Shown piece by piece: positions 63,601-64,000 of a stretch of DNA of 64,000 nt. Positions within the stretch are counted from its first letter, which is position 1. Every line of letters begins with the position of its first letter. The stretch covers positions 269,580,392-269,644,391 of the forward strand of contig NC_090323.1 in NCBI RefSeq assembly GCF_040869045.1. The letters run 5' to 3'. The notes below the pieces were generated by a model that worked only from the letters and a program-made list of their open reading frames with translations, had not been told where the DNA came from and searched no databases. A program made the translations under genes and the position numbers. This DNA is from Eurosta solidaginis (taxonomy: Eukaryota > Arthropoda > Insecta > Diptera > Tephritidae).

Positions 63601-63713
63601 CACACATCAACTTCCCAAAAAGGACAAGGCTGGTTTTGTTGCTTCAAACATAAACCAAAACACAAAAACAAAGAAACAAATACCTGAATCAGCTGTTGTT
63701 GCAGATTTTCCAT
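12365..63713 (-). CDS. Pdk1: Pdk1: 3-phosphoinositide-dependent protein kinase 1 (six-exon CDS, whole span)
   Basis: AGC-family Ser/Thr kinase that phosphorylates the activation loop of Akt, S6K and related kinases downstream of PI3K; its PH domain recruits it to PIP3 at the plasma membrane. Coding exons are 63713-63684, 54458-54038, 53963-53535, 21041-19917, 19624-19350 and 12667-12365. All five introns are GT-AG, and the phases agree (0, 1, 1, 1, 0), giving 860 residues and a TGA stop. Visible motifs: Gly-rich loop G273-E-G-S-F-S-N-V280, catalytic K295, alpha-C E314, HRD with D390, DFG D408, activation-loop S487 in [15 protein letters not shown]-pocket K299/R315/L340, and a PH domain at about 690-790. 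The core closely matches Drosophila Pdk1. Residues 1-260 are low complexity, and an acidic insert sits in the activation loop. The identification is secure. The extreme N-terminus and the UTRs are inferred. Confidence 0.96.
12765..12910. mobile_element. MITE, 146 bp, about 41-bp inverted termini
   Basis: Left end GTGACCCGGTCTATGAAAAG and right end inverse GTGATCCGGTCTATGATAAG continue through TTATGACTCAAAAAA with about five mismatches. Flanks ATAT (12761-12764) and ATAT (12911-12914) may be a 4-bp TSD or chance. It sits about 100 bp upstream of the Pdk1 exon 6 acceptor. Confidence 0.8.
15391..15811. mobile_element. TA-flanked MITE, 421 bp
   Basis: Termini GGGGGACTCATG and CATGAGTCCCCC are exact inverses and continue imperfectly (CATATAAA, CTTATAAGGTGTAAA). 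TA occurs at 15389-15390 and 15812-15813, as in Tc1/mariner-type insertion. Internal sequence has further inverted TTTACACA/TGTGTAAA motifs. No coding capacity. Confidence 0.8.
16077..16161. repeat. Inverted repeat around SINE body
   Basis: TTAATAATTTGGGAAAAATT near 16077 is inverted as AATTTTTCCCAAATTATTAA near 16142-16161, with the conserved CAGCTGTCGCC segment in the loop. Such an RNA could fold as a stem-loop at the 5' end of the insertion. Confidence 0.8.
16077..16756 (+). mobile_element. Dimeric SINE insertion, 680 bp, 15-bp TSD
   Basis: ATACATAGAATTAGT is duplicated at 16062-16076 and 16757-16771. The insert contains two copies of one body: about 16102-16263 and 16564-16756, sharing GAAACAGCTGTCGCCTTGTC, TGATGTCACGTTGTTTAAAT, and a tail with GCAATACGGGCAATCCCCGA. 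Between them lies a tRNA-like promoter segment with a B-box GGTTCGACTCC at 16507-16517 and a possible A-box near TAGCTAAATGTG. The simplest reading is a 5'-truncated monomer fused to a full monomer, moved together by target-primed reverse transcription. A-rich tails are present. Confidence 0.75.
19350..19624 (-). CDS. Pdk1: Pdk1 coding exon 5 (residues 669-760), PH domain first part
   Basis: The acceptor is CTTTGCAG at 19625-19627 and the donor ACG|GTAAGT at 19349. Exon 5 completes a split Asn codon and encodes a charged linker ([17 protein letters not shown]) followed by the PH domain: [36 protein letters not shown] and [10 protein letters not shown]. The basic [10 protein letters not shown] segment corresponds to the phosphoinositide-binding loop of PDK1 PH domains. 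The 292-bp intron 4 (19625-19916) separates it from exon 4. Confidence 0.96.
19917..21041 (-). CDS. Pdk1: Pdk1 coding exon 4 (residues 294-668), catalytic core
   Basis: The acceptor is CTCATTTCAG at 21042-21044 and the donor AAGA|GTAAGT at 19916. The exon completes the split Ile codon and encodes IKVCEKRH with catalytic K295, E314 of helix C, HRDLKPEN (D390), ADFGSAK (D408) and [12 protein letters not shown] with activation-loop S487. Substrate-lobe motifs DLWALGC and [11 protein letters not shown] follow, then a linker. Between DFGSAKLL and RRRKGSFVG lies an insert of roughly 70 residues (about 416-485) with the acidic tract [19 protein letters not shown], absent from vertebrate PDK1 but with a counterpart in Drosophila. 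Open frames on the opposite strand across this exon are shadows. Confidence 0.97.
22059..22251. mobile_element. hAT-like MITE, 193 bp
   Basis: Left terminus CATGGCGGAACGATACAAGG and right terminus inverse CATGGCGGACCATACACGG, continuing into TGGCAG. An 8-bp TSD GCTTTACC lies at 22051-22058 and 22252-22259. Non-coding. Confidence 0.88.
22283..22502. mobile_element. Palindromic hAT-like MITE, copy A, 220 bp
   Basis: The termini CAGGCATGCTTAACG... are inverted over almost the whole length. TSD GTAGATAC at 22275-22282 and 22503-22510. Each half also contains a smaller palindrome (AACGTTAATAAACGAAACGA and its inverse), so the element is a palindrome of palindromes. Same length and nearly identical to the copy at 43320-43539. 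Non-coding. Confidence 0.92.
23273..23678. mobile_element. hAT-like MITE, 406 bp
   Basis: Termini CAGGGTTGGGCCTGTAAAC and inverse CAGGGTTGCGCGTTTAC. TSD GTTATATC (23265-23272) versus GTTATAAC (23679-23686), one mismatch in eight. Internal TGTTTAC motifs recur near both ends. It abuts the LINE fragment. Confidence 0.85.
23690..24371 (-). pseudogene. LINE post-RT and C-terminal coding remnants
   Basis: 24371-24147 continues the RT frame after a single stop codon; 24025 downwards is in a different frame, so at least one frameshift lies between. The C-terminal part ([57 protein letters not shown]) is typical of the tail found after the RT in Jockey/CR1-like LINEs. Confidence 0.75.
24381..25060 (-). 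pseudogene. LINE reverse transcriptase, broken
   Basis: The translation shows the classical RT motifs in order: [17 protein letters not shown], then motif A region ([16 protein letters not shown]), motif B SGVPQGS with [13 protein letters not shown], and motif [11 protein letters not shown] with the catalytic DD. An in-frame stop at 24383-24381 separates it from the continuation at 24371-24147 ([20 protein letters not shown]), and a frameshift follows before the segment at 24025 ([20 protein letters not shown]). A homopolymer of 23 G (24928-24950) encodes a Pro run near the N-terminus and is not normal RT sequence. The copy is inactive. Confidence 0.88.
24928..24950. repeat. Poly(G) run, 23 bases
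   Basis: Uninterrupted G homopolymer on the plus strand within the LINE RT region. Could form G-quadruplex; length may be uncertain because such runs sequence poorly. Confidence 0.95.
25073..25370 (+). mobile_element. tRNA-headed SINE inside the LINE, 12-bp TSD
   Basis: 5'-truncated copy starting CAAAGCAAAGCAACATC and ending GCGCCTTACATTTATTTATT. The LINE sequence ATGTGGGAATTA is duplicated at 25061-25072 and 25371-25382. Shares GGGGTCGCCCCT, GGCAAGCACTCC, CGGAGTCGGCATAAAACATG and CTTCGGAGGTTATCGCGCC with the other copies. Confidence 0.93.
25449..25709 (-). pseudogene. LINE segment upstream of the RT
   Basis: Open frame with [40 protein letters not shown], a region typical of the linker between endonuclease and RT in Jockey/CR1-like elements. 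It ends before the SINE insertion that separates it from the RT. No endonuclease motif is visible further upstream. Confidence 0.65.
28215..28766 (-). mobile_element. tRNA-headed SINE, near full length, with nested insertion
   Basis: Minus-strand copy: the head at 28766-28693 resembles tRNA-Gly (TGGTAACGTGCTCC, CCTGCCACACC, B-box GGTTCGCACCC) and the tail, an A+T repeat, is at 28215. It is interrupted at 28395-28596 by another retroposon. The head supplies A- and B-box Pol III promoter sequences. This is the most complete copy of the family in the window. Confidence 0.9.
28395..28596 (-). mobile_element. (CAA)-tailed SINE-like retroposon nested in a SINE
   Basis: The 202-bp insert is flanked by a 10-bp TSD GGCAGATGAG at 28385-28394 and 28597-28606. 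Read on the minus strand it ends GCTACAACAACAA, a simple tail, with blocks such as CGTTCCCGAGATGGTCGGGC and TTCGGGGAGCAACCTTATCG upstream. Its start looks truncated. Distinct from the host SINE family. Confidence 0.88.
29237..30745. mobile_element. GTGGGCGTGG-rich dispersed repeat with internal tandem units
   Basis: Starts near AAGTAAGGAAAGCTAAGTTC and contains about three tandem units of roughly 129 bp (GGTGGACCAGGGGTG near 29459, 29587 and 29718; TATGGGTATCAAAT; GTGGGCCTTAGTTCTATAGG). It then has a non-tandem part in which AAAGTGGGCGTGG-type motifs recur with CCAAATTTCA and GATATCG. I recognise this as an abundant dipteran, particularly tephritid-type, repeat, but cannot assign a superfamily. 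The right end near AGTCGATAAATAGG seems truncated. No coding frame is credible. Confidence 0.7.
31443..31649. mobile_element. Possible MITE with CATTGGTGC termini
   Basis: CATTGGTGC at the left and GCACCAATG at the right, with GGTAACCGTATCGGTAACC and CGTATCGTAG motifs inside and an extra internal ATTGGTGCCG. No clear TSD. Could be an eroded element. Confidence 0.45.
34709..35069 (+). mobile_element. tRNA-headed SINE, full-length copy
   Basis: The head GGCCGACGTGGTGTGATGGT, then TGTGCTCCGCC and B-box-like GCGTTCACGCCCC, is followed by the family body (GGGGTCGCCCCTTGGCAGTG, GCCATTCGGAGTCGGCAT) and tail GCGCCTTACATTTATTTATT. Possible 9-bp TSD TATATGTGA/TATACGTAA with two mismatches. A minus-strand open frame over this copy is an artefact. 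Confidence 0.9.
38395..38484 (-). other. Candidate alternative first exon in Pdk1 intron 3 (weak)
   Basis: On the gene strand an ATG at 38484-38482 opens 30 codons ([10 protein letters not shown]...EEERETC) and then meets a strong GTGAGT donor at 38394. The local sequence is richer in G+C than its surroundings. The phase-0 end does not fit the phase-1 start of exon 4, so if real it would be a 5' UTR exon or use a weaker GTACAG donor four bases further on, which would restore phase. No homologue is recognised. It is listed because fly Pdk1 is known to have several transcript forms. Confidence 0.22.
39873..40199. mobile_element. CCCTGCAAAAATCG MITE, 327 bp, TA-flanked, nested in the hAT-like element
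   Basis: CCCTGCAAAAATCG and CGATTTTTGCAGGG are exact 14-bp inverted ends, with GAGTACTCCA / TACTCCAGTGGACC motifs inside. TA at 39871-39872 and 40200-40201. Non-coding. Confidence 0.9.
40271..40320 (-). mobile_element. Short 3' fragment of the tRNA-headed SINE
   Basis: AATAAATAAATGTAAGGCGC then GATAACCTCCGAAGTAATCT, the tail end of the SINE family, truncated to about 50 bp. Confidence 0.8.
41577..42552 (+). mobile_element. pogo/Tigger-like DNA transposon, internally deleted, 976 bp
   Basis: Left end CAGTGTACTCTCTCCTAACG and the inverse of the right end (CACTTTACTCTCTCTTAAACG), followed by ...GGACACC; TA flanks both ends (41575-41576, 42553-42554). Several CATAAGCGGACA-type subterminal repeats are present. 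The coding part retains only the DNA-binding region; no DDE catalytic core is left. Confidence 0.9.
41950..42446 (+). pseudogene. Tigger/CENP-B-type transposase DNA-binding remnant, frameshifted
   Basis: A first frame from ATG 41950 to TAA 42087 encodes 45 residues ([20 protein letters not shown]...) typical of the pipsqueak/CENP-B N-terminal helix-turn-helix. The second frame (42078 onward, +2 relative) continues with [13 protein letters not shown] and [20 protein letters not shown]...[13 protein letters not shown], the second (Tc5/CENP-B) helix-turn-helix. A small indel near ATTATCAAATTTTAAG joins the two frames. After RHNITFRTI the sequence becomes unrelated 3' DNA, so the nuclease domain was lost by deletion. 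Confidence 0.85.
43320..43539. mobile_element. Palindromic hAT-like MITE, copy B, 220 bp
   Basis: Same family and length as 22283-22502. TSD ATTTAACC at 43312-43319 and 43540-43547. Differs from copy A by a few substitutions (for example CGAAGTCATTTCG and the central AAGAACGACAAATTAACG). Nested palindromes are intact. Confidence 0.93.
44609..45336. repeat. Dispersed repeat with 118-bp tandem units
   Basis: Unit starts CGCCGCTAGGTGGCGC at 44756 and 44874, followed by ATCGAAATATTC, TGTGGTCCGATTTGGCTCAT and GGAACACATAATACATGCAA; two further truncated units follow. The leading segment (GTGAACGAATCTTGTAATTG, CTTCCCGATAAGCTACATGC) recurs at about 60960-61110. A TGGCGCAGTCG at 45176-45186 resembles the primer-binding site of some LTR retrotransposons. 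Overlapping open frames on the minus strand (44607-45060) are translations of the repeat. Confidence 0.75.
45337..45758. repeat. Long palindrome, arms about 178 bp
   Basis: Left arm 45337-45515 and right arm about 45582-45758 are inverted copies with only a handful of differences (shared: AAGTTAAACGGTTTTATTG, TAGGTAGGTCCTAGG, CACTCCTTATCAATCTAGGG, AATTAAATAAAAGCGTTGG). The loop is about 65 bp. Foldback-type element or part of the adjacent repeat. No TSD defined. Confidence 0.9.
47996..48140. mobile_element. MITE, 145 bp, 60-bp inverted termini, TTA TSD (PIF/Harbinger-like)
   Basis: AGACCCGAACACATAAGAAT and inverse AGGCCCGAACACATAAGAAA continue through CCTATTTGACGAT and CATACAAACACATGCAGTC. 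TTA at 47993-47995 and 48141-48143. Nearly a full hairpin with a loop of about 25 bases. Confidence 0.85.
49207..49724. repeat. Long palindrome, arms about 215-225 bp
   Basis: Arms 49207-49420 and 49499-49724 match inversely across AAATTTATTAAACTATT, CCAAATAAAAACGCAGTA, GTCATCATCAGGACTGTGAA, ATCAAGCACAATTGAGTAT and ACCATATGTGCGAAAATTAA, interrupted only by poly-T length changes and scattered substitutions. Loop about 78 bp. Probably a foldback or MITE-type element; no TSD found. Confidence 0.9.
53535..53963 (-). CDS. Pdk1: Pdk1 coding exon 3 (residues 151-293), start of kinase domain
   Basis: The acceptor is AATTGCAG at 53964-53966 and the donor A|GTAAGT at 53534. The first two thirds encode an Ala/Ser/Thr/His-rich linker. 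The last 30 residues start the kinase fold with [20 protein letters not shown], including the nucleotide-binding Gly-rich loop at residues 273-280. The exon ends after one base of the Ile codon that precedes the catalytic lysine. The 74-bp intron 2 (53964-54037) is near the minimal fly intron size, whereas the next intron is about 32.5 kb. Confidence 0.95.
54038..54458 (-). CDS. Pdk1: Pdk1 coding exon 2 (residues 11-150), low-complexity N-terminus
   Basis: The exon begins after a pyrimidine-rich TTTTCTACAG acceptor and ends at AATG|GTGGGT (phase 1). The translation is rich in Thr, Asn and Gln, with TTTTTQLG and RQQQQQQL runs, and no folded domain is visible. Two Met codons near its start (residues 26 and 29) are possible internal initiation sites. 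A second possible GT four bases downstream would break phase with exon 3, so the donor at 54037 is preferred. In Drosophila the region before the kinase domain is also long and poorly conserved, so divergence here is expected. Confidence 0.88.
56127..56178 (-). mobile_element. Fragment of the CAGCTGTCGCC-type SINE
   Basis: TTAATAATTTGGGAAAAGTT then CAACGCAACATCAGGAGGCA is the diverged inverse of TGATGTCACGTTGTTTAAAT ... CCCAAATTATTAA in the dimeric SINE at 16077-16756. Confidence 0.6.
57939..59710 (-). mobile_element. hAT transposon with decayed transposase, 1.77 kb
   Basis: Ends CAGGGATGATAATTGG and (inverse) CAGTGATCATAATCATGG. TSD TCATAAGT (57931-57938) versus TCATAAGC (59711-59718), one mismatch. 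ATGTACCAAA-type motifs recur next to both ends. The coding remnants run on the minus strand. Confidence 0.9.
58367..59676 (-). pseudogene. hAT transposase, multiply broken
   Basis: Successive minus-strand pieces: 59676-59320 with [19 protein letters not shown] and TGPENNKSI; 59344-59090 with [19 protein letters not shown] (around the first catalytic Asp); 58973-58764 with [19 protein letters not shown] and [19 protein letters not shown]; and 58588-58367 with [20 protein letters not shown], the C-terminal hAT dimerisation motif. Frameshifts and stops separate the pieces. An N-terminal BED finger is not visible. Not functional. Confidence 0.85.
60878..61257. mobile_element. Inverted-repeat element, 380 bp
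   Basis: AAACGACCCTATTGTGCGAA at the left and its near-exact inverse (TTTCGCACAATAGGGTCGTTT) at the right. The interior includes a 150-bp segment shared with the repeat at 44640-44800 (GTGAACGAATTTTGTAATTA, GGAATATAGTTCAGAACCCG, GGTGGCGCATGGATCG). No unambiguous TSD. Confidence 0.75.
61805..62700. repeat. Pyrimidine-rich and dispersed-repeat-like region
   Basis: A C/T-rich plus strand from about 61880 to 62070 is followed by a CCAGTC hexamer array, then text like CAGTTCAGTAGTTTAGGAGT and CGCGTTTTTTATATATTAAG, typical of the 3' end of retroposon or Helitron-like repeats in insects. The start ACTAGAAGACACAGCAGACG may be the other end. Classification is uncertain. The open frame 61823-62095 is compositional. 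Confidence 0.4.
62074..62116. repeat. (CCAGTC)n hexanucleotide repeat
   Basis: Seven imperfect copies of CCAGTC with CCTAGT/CCTAAT variants. Confidence 0.9.
63684..63713 (-). CDS. Pdk1: Pdk1 coding exon 1 (residues 1-10), proposed start
   Basis: A ten-codon exon reads [10 protein letters not shown] and ends at a CAG|GTATTTG donor. A TAA lies in frame immediately 5' of the ATG, so this frame cannot start further upstream. The phase-0 end joins directly to the open frame of exon 2, which begins INGQQQQQ, producing a continuous Q-rich N-terminus. The alternative is that translation starts at the Met of exon 2 (residue 26, codon at 54413-54411) after a non-coding first exon. The exon is tiny, so support rests on the splice signals, the phase match and composition. 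Confidence 0.68.
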
Positions 63714-64000
63714 TTATAACAAAATCACCGGTGTATGCAACGTAATTTTTTCGCTTGTAATTGCTGACGTTGTTTGTTGTGTTTTAGCTGCTGCAACACG
63801 CAAAATATGAATTTTGATTAGATGAAAGCAGACACGAATTAATGCGCGACCAAAACAACAAACAACAACATACAGCAATACGAAGATAAATTAAAAATTA
63901 TAAACAAAGAAAATGAGACGGACTTTTCGCGTTGAATCGGTGAAAACTAAAATATTAATTTCAACTAAGACAATATTTGAGAAGATTAAAACACAAAACG

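Larger units (their letters stand above)
54459..63683 (-). other. Pdk1: Pdk1 intron 1 (9.2 kb)
   Basis: GTATTTG donor at 63683 and TTTTCTACAG acceptor at 54468-54459. It holds a decayed hAT element (57939-59710), a SINE tail (about 56127-56178), an inverted-repeat element (60878-61257) and a pyrimidine-rich repeat region (61805-62700). The rest (54469-56120, 56185-57930, 59720-60870, 62700-63683) is A+T-rich with no gene seen. Confidence 0.7.

Noticed and set aside
1..64000. CRISPR arrays, bacterial operons, riboswitches or other prokaryotic systems
   Set aside because: No spaced short direct repeats, operon-like gene packing or ribosome-binding sites; the gene structure is eukaryotic with spliceosomal introns.

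Overview
The window is nuclear DNA from a higher fly. It is A+T-rich, has long introns, and holds one recognisable gene: Pdk1 (phosphoinositide-dependent kinase 1; Pk61C in Drosophila), on the minus strand. The protein is close to the Drosophila one but not identical. The dispersed repeats (a tRNA-Gly-headed SINE, a GTGGGCGTGG-rich repeat, many hAT-type MITEs) are ones I associate with tephritid fruit flies. A tephritid is my best guess, and it is an inference.

Gene layout (minus strand, 5' to 3'). Six coding exons join in frame into an 860-residue protein: 63713-63684, 54458-54038, 53963-53535, 21041-19917, 19624-19350 and 12667-12365. Exons 1-3 carry a low-complexity Q/T/A/S-rich N-terminus and the Gly-rich loop. 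Exon 4 carries the rest of the kinase domain, including the catalytic motifs and an acidic insert in the activation loop. Exons 5-6 carry the C-terminal PH domain and a Ser/Thr-rich tail. Intron 3 is about 32.5 kb and splits the codon just before the catalytic lysine. Introns 1 and 5 are about 9.2 and 6.7 kb; introns 2 and 4 are 74 and 292 bp. The first 12.3 kb lie downstream of the stop codon and hold the 3' UTR plus intergenic DNA in which I recognise no other gene.

Mobile DNA. Most of the remaining structure is transposable elements, many with target-site duplications (TSDs) readable by eye. (1) hAT-like elements with 8-bp TSDs: 452-617, 22059-22251, 22283-22502, 23273-23678, 39603-40974, 43320-43539, and 57939-59710, the last with a decayed transposase. 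(2) A P-element-like transposon (2281-3413) inserted in a SINE. (3) A pogo/Tigger-like element (41577-42552) with a broken CENP-B-type DNA-binding region. (4) A TA-flanked element (28038-31234) that has been invaded by a SINE, itself invaded by a second retroposon, and by a long tandem-repeat element. (5) A LINE fragment with a reverse transcriptase (about 23690-26010), interrupted by a SINE with a 12-bp TSD. (6) Other TA- or TTA-flanked MITEs, a dimeric SINE with a 15-bp TSD, and two long perfect-type palindromes (45337-45758, 49207-49724).

I found no undescribed biochemical system. The most informative content is the layered transposon record inside the Pdk1 introns, the giant intron inside the kinase domain, and a weak candidate alternative first exon near 38395-38484. 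All coordinates come from reading the sequence by eye. Homology statements are from family knowledge, not from searches.
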